Below are positions 53,461 through 64,000 of a stretch of DNA of 64,000 nt, piece after piece; position 1 is the first letter of the stretch; every line of letters starts with the position of its first letter. The DNA lies in the NCBI RefSeq assembly GCF_022539505.1, contig NC_061508.1:348763484-348827483 (forward strand), in the 5' to 3' direction. The position numbers and the translations under genes were made by a program. Below the pieces are notes generated by a model. It was not told the origin of the DNA, did no database searches, and saw nothing but the letters and a program-made list of their open reading frames with translations. This DNA is from Lolium rigidum. Its lineage: Eukaryota; Streptophyta; Magnoliopsida; Poales; Poaceae.

Positions 53461-55723
53461 ATGAAGAGAGAATGCGAAACTGAGGCGGAGAAGGCAGGGA
53501 ATAAGAAGGCGGCGGGGGTGGTGCGGACGAGGAAGCCGGATATCTCGTGGATGATGCGTTCGTACGATCGGGTCGACGAGGTGAGGTTGAAGCGCGGGGT
53601 GGCGAGGCTGAACAAGGAGAACCCACCCGAGCGGCAGATCGTGCTGGAGGATCTCACGAAGGAAGAGCGGGCGGAGCTGCTGCAGCAAGAGAAGGAGTGG
53701 GCGAGGAAGAAGGAGGAGGTGGAGCGAGTCCAGCGGGATGCGGACCGCCTAGCGAAGGAGGCTGAGAGGGCCCAGGCGCCGCCGGCGCCGCTGGAAGATC
53801 CCAGCAAAGACAAGTGGCAATTGAATTATGACTTCGAACGCGAGCACTTGGAAATGAAAATGGCAAGGGAGCCTGGATTCTCGGGCTTCTCCTTCGAGGA
53901 CAACAGTAAGGGTTATCTATACAATTGATTGATGTTCCTCCATGCTTTTCAAAGTTTTACCGTTGTTCTATACTTCTATCTAGGTAGCAGATACATAAAT
54001 GTGATATTCCCTCAATGTTTCAACGATTTATCATTTAATCGTAGGAGTAGGATTATAACTGGAACACAATTCTGTCATAGGTTTATCTAGATAATCTTCT
54101 AAATAAATTGAATTATTCTGCAGCGCGTATCCCAGCCATGTGTTTCACCAACAATCCTATGCGTGATCACACCAGTACTAGGACCACTTTGCAGATCTTC
54201 ACCATCAAGGTAGCAGGATTAGAGGGCTTACAGTTGCCCCTTGATGTTTTCGGTATGGTTGCCGTGCGCGACAAACTGGATTACAATCGCAACATTATCT
54301 TCAGCCGCACAAGGGACAACTGCCAAACCCTCACTCAACAGGTAATCTGTCTGCTCCTTTGCTGTTCAGTTTTATGCAATCTTTTCTGCTGTACTCCCTC
54401 CGTTCCTATTTAATCGACGCGCGAGGAGAAGGCTAATGAACAGATTGACGTCAATTAAATCCGGACAGAGGTAGTACATACCATATGTATAGAGAGATTT
54501 TTGTTATTGGTATGCACATAGAAGCAAATTCTAACTTTTTTAATTAAATCAGTTGCCTTTGTTAATTAGATTTTAGAGGATATCATGTTAGACCTGGCAA
54601 GTGTTGACACCCCAACTCTATTGCTTTTTGAAAAATACCATGCTTCCAAACTGTAAAATTTCCACATGTATTGTTTATTCTAGAGCACTGTAGCTAACTC
54701 TATTTATTTAAAACCAAACAATTTTAGGATATTATGTTATATAAGTTGATCATATGATGGACCATGGACACACATGGAAAATAATCATCTTGCCGCAATA
54801 GATAAAAAGGCATACGAATAAGTTTATATATTAAATGTGATGGTGAACTATAAAACTGAAGGAATATTAAGATCTGTATCCTATACTGTTATGGCATATA
54901 AGCAACCAACGTGGATACCACATCACATATAAGAATATATGACAATCAAGCTCATTTTCTATGTTAGAGTGTTTTCTATTTGTTTGTTGAAAAGACTGAA
55001 TTTGAGTGTAATCTATGCCATTTCAGTTGTCATCTTAACCAGTTGTGTTGTATGCAGGATCCATGTTTAGTACTGACAGGTCCTAGCCGTGCTGTTTTCT
55101 ATAGAGACAAGGTGTACGTTGAGGCTGTGCTGAAAGTGAAGGGAACCATAGAATCTGAGGACACCGATCTAAGCCTTCTATTCGAGCGCTTCGAATGCTG
55201 CGAAAAGATGAATTTGTGCGTGGATGTTGGAGAGTGCAGACACCGTTCCTGCATGAGCAGCATTATCTACACCAGCAAACTTAGCACACTGAAGTTCACA
55301 TGTGGCCTAGTCGCATCCTCTGTTGAGGCCACCATCGCCATGCAGATTGTCGAGGGGTCATGGGCAGAAGGGCTCCGATGCAAGATTACCGCCTGTATTG
55401 GCAGTTTGGATCACATGGAAGTCTTGCTGCTTGACTCAGGAGAAGAGAAGGTGCCTGTTTCTGCCGCTGACGGAACAGTTGAGCTGTCGCGGTGTGTTGT
55501 GTCTGTTGAGAGTTATGGGCAGTTGATTGTCCGTGGCATTATGCGTCGAGGTGATGGCAACCATGGCCAGGTTCTGGCAGAGGGTAAGGCATCCTTTGTG
55601 CCTTTCGATGCAGGTCGTAGCCGCTGTATGCTTGGTCTTGGCGTGTGTAAGTTGGAAGTCACGGTTTCCTGGTCACGTATCCTATTATTCCATCCGGTTG
55701 GCGGTTTACCTGTAAGGCTGTAA
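53461..55723 (+). CDS. DUF6598-domain protein, copy C
   Basis: Exons are 53461-53905, 54124-54341 and 55058-55723 (445+218+666 nt, 442 residues), all GT-AG and in frame. The first in-frame ATG is MKREC at 53461. Exon 1 has a basic N-terminus and a Glu/Arg coiled coil; exons 2-3 carry the DUF6598 domain (LQLPLDVFGMVAVRDKLDYN; DPCLVLTGPSRAVFYRDKVY; AMQIVEGSWAEGLRCKITAC). Exon 2 protein is identical to copy A and exon 1 differs at about three residues, while exon 3 is closest to copy B. It ends GGLPVRL. The most complete copy and likely functional. Molecular function of the family is unknown. A Stowaway MITE lies in intron 2, and a Copia element begins 109 bp after the stop. Confidence 0.87.
54394..54474. 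mobile_element. Stowaway MITE in intron 2 of copy C
   Basis: 81 bp, CTCCCTCCGTTCCTATTTAA ... AATTAAATCCGGACAGAGGTAG, with TA at 54392-54393 and 54475-54476. Copies A and B have the empty site (TGTTGTACATACCAT). Confidence 0.9.
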
Positions 55724-55831
55724 CCAGCGGATCACGGGTGGCTGTTTCTATCGGGAACTCGTGTTGAATTACCCGGCGCTATGCTTTTAATACAAAATGG
55801 AACCCGTAACCGATGAATCGCCATGAGAGGA

Positions 55832-55955
55832 TGTTAGAGTTGTATAGTCCCTTTTGTTCTATTCCCCAGTGTATGAGGGGCTTACCTATACATTGTAACA
55901 CATGTATATGTACTGGCCTATGACCCTTGTGAATACCAGTGGCTATCTCTCAACA
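55832..55955 (+). repeat. 124-bp 5' LTR
   Basis: TGTTAGAGTTGTATAGTCCC to GGCTATCTCTCAACA, followed at once by TGGTATCAGAGC. Unusually short for a Copia LTR. Confidence 0.8.
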
Positions 55956-55967
55956 TGGTATCAGAGC
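55956..55967 (+). other. Copia primer-binding site
   Basis: TGGTATCAGAGC, complementary to the initiator Met tRNA, directly after the short LTR. Confidence 0.85.
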
Positions 55968-56320
55968 TCACCGTTTAGCTCTTTGCACGCTGCAATTCCG
56001 TACTCGATCCGCGCCACCGTCGATAATCTTTCCGGCCGCCGCTCCTCCACTCTCTTCTTCTCTCCCGTTCATGTCAAGATTTACCTTTTTTTGTTGATTC
56101 GGAGCTTGTTTTGGAGCTCAAAATCTGCGTCTCAAGCCGGACAAGCTCCGTCCGGCTCTGTTCCGGCCTGCCCCGGCCGCGGTCTCCTCCGGCCGGCCCT
56201 GCCCCGACCACCTCCGGCCGGCCCCGTCTCGGCCCCCGTCGGCCCAACCCTGGCCTCCTCTTGCTGACCACGTTCCGGCCAACGTCGGGGCTGCCCCAGC
56301 CATCTCCGGCCATCGCCGGT

Positions 56321-58862
56321 TGTAAGAGTATATTGCCCCTATGTGTGGTTTGGTAATTAATGACAACCCCTATGGACTAATATTTTCATTGAGTTTATAT
56401 GAAGGAATATTTCATAGGTACTACTTGCATTCCATGTGTTGGATTCGAGTATGGATGCCATGAAGATAAAGATACACCTTGTGTATTGGCATCAAGATCA
56501 TCGATCAAGATAGTATGATAGAGCATGAGAAGATACAAGGTTGACCAATACAAAGAGTGAAGAATAGATTCAAGTTTGGTCAACACATGAAGCATGAAGA
56601 ATGTGCCACGTGAAGTCATGTGGTATGGTAAGCCTTGTCAATTATGTTTTATGAACTAACCCATCATATATGTGCCCTTGTGTTGTCTATGTGGGTTAGG
56701 TATCTTTCCATGGGCATGCATCAAAAGGGAGATCTCATATAGACCATGAGAGGATGACATCAAGTGGTGATCATCATCAAGGTTGAGTTGGGCAAGTTCA
56801 AGTTGAGCATCTCAAGAGGATCATATGCTTGAAGCTTGTCGTCCATTTGGTGATAATGGACACGTGAAGATGTGCATCAATGGAGCTTTCCCATCATGGT
56901 GTATGGGGGAGCATTTGTGAGTCTTCACAAAGTAACGATGATCAAGTGAGGCATTGCGGCTCGAGTGGAGCTTGAAGAGTTATCATCAAGATCAAGCGGG
57001 ATGCACAAGGCAAAGGTATGACCTTGATAGGTTTTCCTTTTACCGGTCTCAAGGTGGTTGATGGGAGACCGGATTATAGGATAGATAGCCGCACTATCAA
57101 GAGGGGCTTTCGGTTGGGTAACTTGATCACATCGTCTTAGGGAGCTCAATCCTTTGCATACTTTGCATATCCCTATTGCTTCTTAGTGTTTCTCTGTGAG
57201 AGGTTCTTGAGCCTGTTTCTAGCTTTACAACAAGCCCAAGTTCATCGAAAACGGAATCCGCATGCATCTTCTATTGCGTTTTCGAGTTTGAACGTCTTCA
57301 CCATTTCTTGACGGTGGGAGACTCCCTCTCTAAAAACATCTAAAAATATCCTGTGAGGAGTCTCCATATTTGTAACGGAATCCGCATGCATCTTCTATTT
57401 TGTTGGGGTTCTATTCGGCGTTATCTTTCCAACAAAATTGGTTTCATGTCAATCGGGGTCCGGACACAAAAGTTATCACAGTTTTTGTATAACATGTTTT
57501 CCTGCTGGCCCGGTTTCTCGCCCGGCGTGACCGGCCGTCCCACCGGATGGCCCAGTTCAAACCGGCCCCTGGACTGTTGCCAACCGGGCACTATCCAGTA
57601 AGGTTTCCAGCTTTGCCCGGTGCTGGTCCGGCCTGATGTCCGGTTTGGACCGGCCGGGTCCGGCCCCTCGTCCGGTCTGACCGGGCGATGGACCGGCCTC
57701 CCCGGCGCAGGTTCTGCGCCACAAAGACCCGCCCCGGTCACGACCCAGCGCCAGGTCCGGTTTGGACCGGCTGGTCCGGTCTGTGGCCCGGTCTGACCGG
57801 GTCCTGCACCGGACGGCCCGGCCCCAGGCCCGGTTGACCGGGCTCCTCGAAGTTTTGCTGAGCTAGACATTTCCCCAACGGTTATTTTTCGGCTTGGGCT
57901 ATAAATAGCCCTTCTTCCACCTTGGGCTAAACAAGTTCTTCCACTCTCTCCTCCATTGTTGACTTTGAAGAACTTTCCCTTTCTCTTGATTCACCCCATG
58001 ATTCTTGCTCATTCTTGAGGGATCTAAGAGAGGAGATCTAGATCTACAATCCCAACCAATCCATCTCTCCTCTAAGTGAGGGGAATTCTTTAGATCTAGA
58101 TCTTGGAGTCATTTGTTGATTTCCTCATTTGTTCTTTCTCTCCAATCTCATCCTAGCATTTGTTTCTTTGGTGGGATTTGAGTGTGAAGGATTTGAACAC
58201 CTCTAGTGTTCTTGCTTTGCATCATTGCATAGTGTTGAGCTCTCCACCACGATTAGTTCGAGTGAGAGACCGTGAGCTTGTTACTCTTGGAGGGAGACCT
58301 CCTAGTTGGCTTGGCGGTTGGTGCTCCGGTGATCTCTTCAAGGAAGATTGTGAAGAGGCCCGGGCTTCTCCTTCGTGGAGCTTGTGAAGTGGTTGTGGAG
58401 TTTGCCATCTCCGGAGTGGAGGAAAAGCTAACCATACGGAAAGGGGCCATTATCCTTCGTGGGTGTGGCTCGGAGAATAGGGTGAGCCTTCGTGGCGTTG
58501 GGGAATCCTTCGTGGGACCTCCACTCCTCCAAACGTGACGTACCTTCTTGCAAAGGAAAGGAACACGGGAATAAATCCTTGTCTCCGCGTGCCTCGGTTA
58601 TTTCTATACCCGAGCTTTCTTTCCTTGTGATAGCCATCATGCTTGAAGTTCATATATCTTGTTATCACTTGTACTACATATATCTTGTGCCTATCTTGCT
58701 TAGCTCTAGTTGTTGTTGTTGCACTTAGGTGAGCCTAGCATATTTAGGATTTGTGCTTGTAAAATACGTTAGTTTAATTCCGCATTCTTACAAGCCAAAT
58801 CCGTAAGAGTTTTTAAAACGCCTATTCACCTCCCCCCCTCTAGGCGACATCTCGTCCTTTCA
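56321..58862 (+). repeat. 5' LTR of nested Copia element
   Basis: TGTAAGAGTATATTGCCCCT ... GGCGACATCTCGTCCTTTCA. Includes an internal ~15-bp repeated GGAATCCGCATGCATCTTCT (57254, 57369), a CCGG-dense block, and CTCTAGGCGACATC near the end. Confidence 0.8.
57498..57845. repeat. CCGG-dense block inside second Copia LTR
   Basis: About 26 CCGG tetramers in ~340 bp by my count (GACCGG, CCCGGT, TCCGGT). Counterpart of 16584-16951 in the related element. Confidence 0.8.
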
Positions 58863-58864
58863 AT

Positions 58865-58876
58865 TGGTATCAGAGC
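58865..58876 (+). other. Copia primer-binding site
   Basis: TGGTATCAGAGC two bases after the LTR end. Confidence 0.85.
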
Positions 58877-58919
58877 AAGGTCTCTCCTTGTTTAAGGCTT
58901 CACCGCCTTGAGAGTAAAG

Positions 58920-61015
58920 ATGTCGGCTAGTAATATAGTGCACAATGATACAATGATCCTTAATGGAACAAATTATGTTTTGTGGAGAAATTGCTTGCTT
59001 TATAACCTTTGGACCTTGTTTCCAAATATTGAGCAATTTCTAGATGTAGGTTTTTCTCCTCCGATGGATCCTCAAAATCTATCTTTAGAGGATGAGAAAA
59101 ACTTACATCTTGAAGCTCAAGTATCTAATGAGCTTTTATTCTCCTTGAGACCAGATTTTCGTAGGTTCTTGATATATATAAAGCGAAAGTCGTCTCATGA
59201 GATGTGGACCAAGCTTAAGGAAATGTTTGGTGGATCCATTTCTCATTTGGTCGGTGGTGTCTCCGAGGAGCTCTCTTTCCCTTCACATCATGAAGAGCTC
59301 CAAGTTGCTTCCACCTCCGGCCGTGATGATATATCATCTTCTTCCACTTCACCAACGTGTTGCAAGACACAAGGTAATGATATGGTGAGTGGTGAGGAAA
59401 ATTGCAATATTGATTCTTCATCTCTATCCCATTGCAATGTTTCCTCTTTGGACTTGAACACATATAGCACTAAAAATAATCTACATGCTTGTGTTGGTAG
59501 ACCTTGCATATCATGTGTAAATTGCTTACATAGATCTCATGATGATATGCTTGCCTTGTCTTGTTTCCATAATCAAAATGCTTCTATTTCCTCTAGCTGT
59601 TTGTTGACTAACAATGTAGAGGAAACCGAACACTCTATGGATCAAGACACGATTTCAAATAGGGATTCAAGAATATCTTCATCTTCATCCTCCAGTATGC
59701 ACATGTGCCTTATGGCAAATGGATCAAAGGTATCTCCTACTTTGACTCCTAACACATCCTCTAACGATGGAAGTGATGATGATGATAATGATGAAGAATA
59801 TAATACTTTGTTGCATGATATGGGGATGGTATATGCTTCTCTTCATGGTAATAAAGAAGCTCGTGCTAATCTCGAACACTCTATGAAAACCTTAAATAAA
59901 TACAAGGAAACCATCGTGGAGTTAGAGTCTCATATTGAAAATAGGAGACTAAGAATAGATCTCCTCAAGCAAGAGCTAAAAGATGAGAAGCATACTAACT
60001 TTATGCTTACACAAAAAATTGAATCCTATGAGCTTGAAAATGAAAAATCTATTGGTGATGCTTGTGCTACTAACTCTACTTCTCGTGAAGCATCTATATT
60101 AAAGGAGAATGTTCAACTAAGGGCTCAACTTGATTGGCTAACTAGCAATTGTAGGGAATTGGAAGAAAGCAATAAAACGCTCCTCTTGAGGATCTCCTAA
60201 CCTCCTATGATGAGCTAAAGTTAGCTCATGAGGCTAGTATCACTAAGGTAACATCTTGTGAGCCTCATGTGGACATTAGCACAATCTCTACTACAAATGA
60301 TATATTTCCATGTGCTAGTCCTTGTAATCCATCTAGTCAAACTATTGATACACCTTGTGTTGAATTACTTGCCTTGGCTTGTTGCTCTAACAATGAAGCT
60401 TCTACTTCCTCTAGTACTTGTATTTCTACTAACCATGTAGAGGAAATCAAAGAGCTCGAGGCCCAAGTCCTTTCTTTGAAGAAAGACTTGGAAAAGCGTC
60501 ATGAAGGGAAATCCGCACTTGACAAGATGCTAAGTGTGCAACAATTCCCCAATGACAAGAGTGGACTTGGATTCAACTCCAATGACAAGAACAAGTCCAA
60601 GAGCATGAGCAACAAGAAGAAGGGCCAAGACAAAGTCAAGGATCCGGCCAAGTTGGTTTGCTTCAAGTGCAAGGTTGAAGGGCATCATGTTAAATCATGC
60701 CCATTGAAGAAGAAGAAGCACTTGAGAGAGAAACAACAAGGGAAACGGCCACAAGTTCAAGGTCAAGGTCAAGCTCATGCTCGACCTCAAGTTGAAGATA
60801 GGCCACTTCCCAAGAAGAATCAATATAAAGTTCCCCAAGAGAAGAAATCAATAAAGAAGAGAAAGGGGAACACTTGCTGCTTATGCCATGAGAAGGGGCA
60901 CTTTGCTTCTTCATGTCTAAGTGGTACCTTATCCAACCCTATCATTGTTGATGATGATTATTCTCTTGGTAAGGATAAGGATGGCAATGTGTTTGCCAAA
61001 TTTGTTGGAACTTAA
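58920..61015 (+). pseudogene. Large coiled-coil Copia gag with two zinc knuckles
   Basis: ATG at 58920 (MSASNIVHNDTMILNGTNYV). The first frame, to 60200, covers a gag core (NGTNYVLWRNCLLYNLW, SSHEMWTKLKEMFGG), a long Ser/Asp-rich linker and a coiled coil (NKYKETIVELESHIENRRLR). One frame change near 60180 continues to 61015 with a second coiled coil and two CCHC knuckles, CFKCKVEGHHVKSC and CCLCHEKGHFASSC, ending GNVFAKFVGT. The order resembles gags of SIRE/Maximus-type Copia elements. No protease, integrase or reverse transcriptase follows, so particles would depend on another element. One frameshift makes this copy defective. Confidence 0.75.
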
Positions 61016-61402
61016 AGTGGTTTCAAGAAAATAACCATTTGGGTTGCCAAACCTATTGTGACTAACCTCTTAGGACCGAACTTGGTTGGGGACCAACAAG
61101 CTCAAACTTGATCAATAGGTGCATGTGGAGGGAATTGGAGGCTTGGCTACTTCATGAAGAATTAAGGGATCTTCATATATTATATTTTGACCAAGCCAAG
61201 TCGTATGGATTATCATCTATATCTTATATCCAATGTTCCTCTTTGCGGTAACTTATACTTCAACTCTTCATATTTATTGTAAGTTACTTGCCCCTTTGCA
61301 TGTTTGGTTTTGTACCAAATATGTGTTTGTATGTGTTTTTTTTACTTACCTATCTTGTGTATTCAAGTATGTTTGTTTGACTCATCATATACTTGTGTAT
61401 TA
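61016..61402 (+). other. Internal region of nested Copia, no pol
   Basis: Non-coding AT-rich sequence between gag stop and the 3' LTR remnant. Neither a polypurine tract nor the first 2 kb of the LTR is present, so an internal deletion probably joined here. Confidence 0.5.
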
Positions 61403-61925
61403 TTCAAGGAAGATTGTGAAGAGGCATGGGCTTCTCCTTCGTGGAGCTTGTGAAGTGGTTGTGGAGCTTGCCATCTCCGGAGTGGAGGAAAAGCTAACCA
61501 TAATGAAAGGGTCATTATCCTTCGTGTGTGTGGCTTGGAGAATAGGGTGAGCCTTCGTGGCGTTGGGGAATCCTTCGTGGGACCTCCACTCCTCCAAACG
61601 TGACGTACCTTCTTGCAAAGGAAGGGAACACGGGAATACATCCTCGTCTCCGCGTGCCTCGGTTATTTCTATACCCGAGCTTTCTTTCCTTGTGATAGCC
61701 ATCGTGCTTGAAGTTCATATATCTTGCTATCACTTGTACTACATATATCTTGTGCCTATCTTGCTTAGCTCTAGTTGTTGTTGTTGCACTTAGGTGAGCC
61801 TAGCATATTTAGGATGTGTGCTTGTAAAATAAACGTTAGTTTAATTCCGCATTCTTACAAGCTAAATCCATAAAAGTTTTTAAAATGCCTATTCACCCCC
61901 CTCTAGGCGACATCTCGTCCTTTCA
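61403..61925 (+). repeat. 3' LTR remnant of nested Copia
   Basis: Matches 58337-58862 of the 5' LTR with scattered differences, starting TTCAAGGAAGATTGTGAAGA. About 2 kb of the 5' side of the LTR is missing. Confidence 0.85.
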
Positions 61926-62044
61926 CCGGCTTCGGCCTGACGCCACCCTACTGCCACCTGCCCCGCTCTGGCGCTCCCTCCCCAGTGTCTGGCCACGGGA
62001 GTGCTGCCTGTGTTATTTCTGGCCAGATCCAGATCTGAAAAAAA

Positions 62045-64000
62045 TTGGCGTCCTCCGCGTCTGGCTATGTCAGTATTCCTCGGTGCCCAGTGATCTTTGA
62101 CGACACCAACTATGGGGAGTTTGCTGCCTTTATGCTCATCCACATGCATGGTCTTCGGCTGTGGGGTGTTCTTACCGGCGAGGTCTCTTGTCCGCCACAG
62201 CCCACTGCTCCTGTGCCTCCTACTCCGCCGTACGTGCCACATGCCCTTGCTGAGGATGCTACCCAGGCTGATCGGGATGCAGCCAAGTCTGCCGAGACTG
62301 CTGCTGATGAGGCATATGAGGAGCAGGTACTTGCCTATTCAGAGGCCATTGGCTCCTACCGTGATAGTTTGGCTACTTTTACTCAGTGGTGTGATGAGGA
62401 TGCTACAGCTGCCGCTGTTCTTTCGAAGAGTGTTCAGCCACAGTTTGCTTCTGAGTTTATGGGCCTCACTACTATTGCAGAGATATAGTCTCACCTTCGG
62501 CAGCGCTATTAGCCTTCTGGGGATTCTCTGTACTTGTCTATGTTGCGTCAGGAGCATGATCTTCAGCAGGGTGACTCTACTGTTGATGAGTTTTACACCC
62601 AGAGTGCGGCGATCTGGCGCCAACTTGACTCCCTTCGCAGTGCTGTCTGTGGTACTTGCCAGCGTTGCCAGACAGTGCGTTCAGATATGGACTTTCAGAG
62701 GATCTATGAGTTCCTGTCTAGACTTCGTCCAACGTTTGAGCCCCGTTGCGCCCAGTTGTTTTCTCGAGGCCGTGTTCCTATCTCAGAGGTGTTGACTGAG
62801 CTTCGTGCTGAGGAGACTTGTCTGTGTGGTGCTGGACTGCTTGGGACACCTTCTGTTCTTGCTGCTCGAAATCCCTCTGCACCTGCACCGCCGCTTCTAC
62901 CCACACCAGTGTCTGCTGCTTCTGGAGGAGCCCGCCCTTCTCGCGGTGGGGGTCGCCCTCGTCCTCCTCGTTTCCGCACTCACTGTCGGAGGCCTGGTCA
63001 CCTTGAGTCTGACTGCTATCAGAAGCAGTGGGTTGTGCCTCCTCATGCTCCACCTTCAGCGCCTGGCACCACCAGTTTTACTGAGCAGGATATAGCGAGA
63101 CTTCAGCGTCTTCTTGCCTCCTCCGGCTCTGCTTCGACGGGTACGGCTGCCTCCGCGGCTGTTTCCTCTACACAATCAGGTACATCTTCGTGGGTTCTGG
63201 ATTCTGGAGCTTCTTTTAACATGTCTCCTGATTCTTCCTCTCTTTCTTCTCTTCGTCCTCTCCCTCTTCATGTTCGTGTTCTTACTGCCGATGGTACTTC
63301 TCTTACTATTGCTGGTCGTGGCACTCTTTCTACTCCCTCCTTTTCCATTCCTGATGTTTCTCATGTTCTTCGTCTTACCATGAACTTGTTTTCCGCTGCT
63401 CAACTTGGTTGTTGGGTCATTCTTGATGTTGATTCATGTTCTGTTCAGGACACTCACACTCGGGCACACTGGTTGGGGCTGGCCCTCGGTGTCGTGACTC
63501 CCAGGGACTTTGGGAGCTTGACTGGCTTCATATTCCTTCTTCCACCAGTTCACCGACTGCACCACATGTGCTTGCTGCTTCCACTACCGCCTCCTTTCAG
63601 CAGTGGCATCATCGTCTTGGTCATCTTTGTGGTTGTCGCTTGTTGTCTTTACTTCGTCGAGGTCTTCTAGGGCCTGTCTCAGGAGATGTCTCGCTTCAGG
63701 GTTGTCATGGTTGTAGACTTGGTAAACAAAATCAGTCACCTTATCCTACTAGTGAGTCTGTATCTCAGCGCTCCTTTGATTTGGTCCATTCTGATGTATG
63801 GGGTCCCGCTCCCCTTGCTTCCAAGGGGGGCCAACGCTACTATGTTATTTTTATCAATGATTTATCTCGCCACACTTTGATCTATTTTATGACTTCTCGC
63901 AGTGAGGTTCTCTCCATATATAAGCGTTTTGCTGCCATGGTCCATACACAGTTTTCCACGCCTATACGTGTCTTTCGGGCTGATTCTGTTGGTGAGTATA
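62045..64000 (+). pseudogene. Copia gag-protease-integrase, partial
   Basis: The frame at 62045 begins with TTG where an ATG would fit (ASSASGYVSIPRCPV follows). Gag core (UBN2 type) with QQGDSTVDEFYTQSAAIWRQ; in-frame TAG codons near 62486 and 62510. A degenerate zinc knuckle, THCRRPGHLESDC, lacks its first Cys. The protease site WVLDSGAS is at ~63190-63215. After a frame change near 63460-63480 come the GAG-pre-integrase block ([13 protein letters not shown]) and the integrase core start ([20 protein letters not shown], ~63770-63830), running off the window. The start loss, two stops and a frameshift make it non-functional. Confidence 0.8.

Larger units (their letters stand above)
56321..61925 (+). 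mobile_element. Gag-only Copia element with 2.5-kb LTR, nested
   Basis: Bounded by TGTAAGAGTA...TCGTCCTTTCA, flanked by CCGGT (56316-56320) and CCGGC (61926-61930), a 5-bp duplication with one change. 5' LTR 2,542 bp; gag with two zinc knuckles; no pol; 3' LTR represented only by its last ~520 bp. Related to the minus-strand Copia at 6.4-17.1 kb (same primer-binding setting, LTR end sentence and gag design). Confidence 0.85.
55832..64000 (+). mobile_element. Copia retrotransposon with very short LTR (runs off the window)
   Basis: 5' LTR 55832-55955, primer-binding site, leader, then gag-protease-integrase from 62045 onward, interrupted at 56321-61925 by another element. Left target flank GAGGA (55827-55831). 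The 3' part lies beyond 64000. Inserted in the 3' UTR region of DUF6598 copy C. Confidence 0.85.

Noticed and set aside
62097..62795. 232-codon Leu-rich plus frame overlapping Copia gag
   Set aside because: Out-of-frame shadow of the gag frame; no recognised features.

Overview
The window looks like intergenic plus genic DNA of a grass nuclear genome, most likely a Triticeae (wheat, barley or Aegilops type) or a close relative. The reasons are nested LTR retrotransposons, CACTA, PIF/Harbinger and hAT elements, Stowaway MITEs with CTCCCTCCGT-type ends, three copies of a grass-restricted DUF6598 gene, and a cereal-type ribosome-inactivating-protein (RIP)-like gene. I see no bacterial features, no CRISPR array, and no tRNA or rRNA gene.

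Layout. 1-2.6 kb: decayed B3-domain (REM-like) gene with a triplicated exon block. 3.06-6.11 kb: tandem array of ~136-bp units. 6.1-6.44 kb: one end of a CACTA element that cuts the gag gene of a minus-strand Copia retrotransposon. 7.665-14.839 kb: a gag-only Ty3/gypsy element with near-identical LTRs, nested in the same Copia gag, whose 5' half and LTR resume at 14.84-17.14 kb. 17.1-20.1 kb: Harbinger-like remnant and a 1.1-kb CACTA derivative. 21.7-25.7 kb: RIP-like gene with an acidic repeat tail. 26.8-29.0 kb (minus), 39.4-43.7 kb (plus) and 53.5-55.7 kb (plus): DUF6598 copies A, B and C. Between them lie two abutting Harbinger elements (29.2-33.0 kb), a decayed Ulp1/C48-protease-like gene (33.4-37.3 kb), a three-deep transposon nest in the last codons of copy B (43.6-47.0 kb), abutting Tourist-like MITEs and a 5'-truncated Copia fragment with its 3' LTR (47.8-51.4 kb). 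55.83 kb to the window end: a Copia element with 124-bp LTRs, itself split by a 5.6-kb gag-only Copia element with a 2.5-kb LTR.

The likely functional host genes are the RIP-like gene and DUF6598 copies A and C. Copy B has a different upstream region, a 1.4-kb hAT in intron 2, and a C-terminus replaced by transposon sequence. Copy C is a mosaic: its promoter and exons 1-2 match copy A, whereas exon 3 and the 3' UTR match copy B, with the switch inside intron 2. The rest of the window is repeat-derived. Exon boundaries, element families and target-site duplications were read by eye; no alignment or database search was run.
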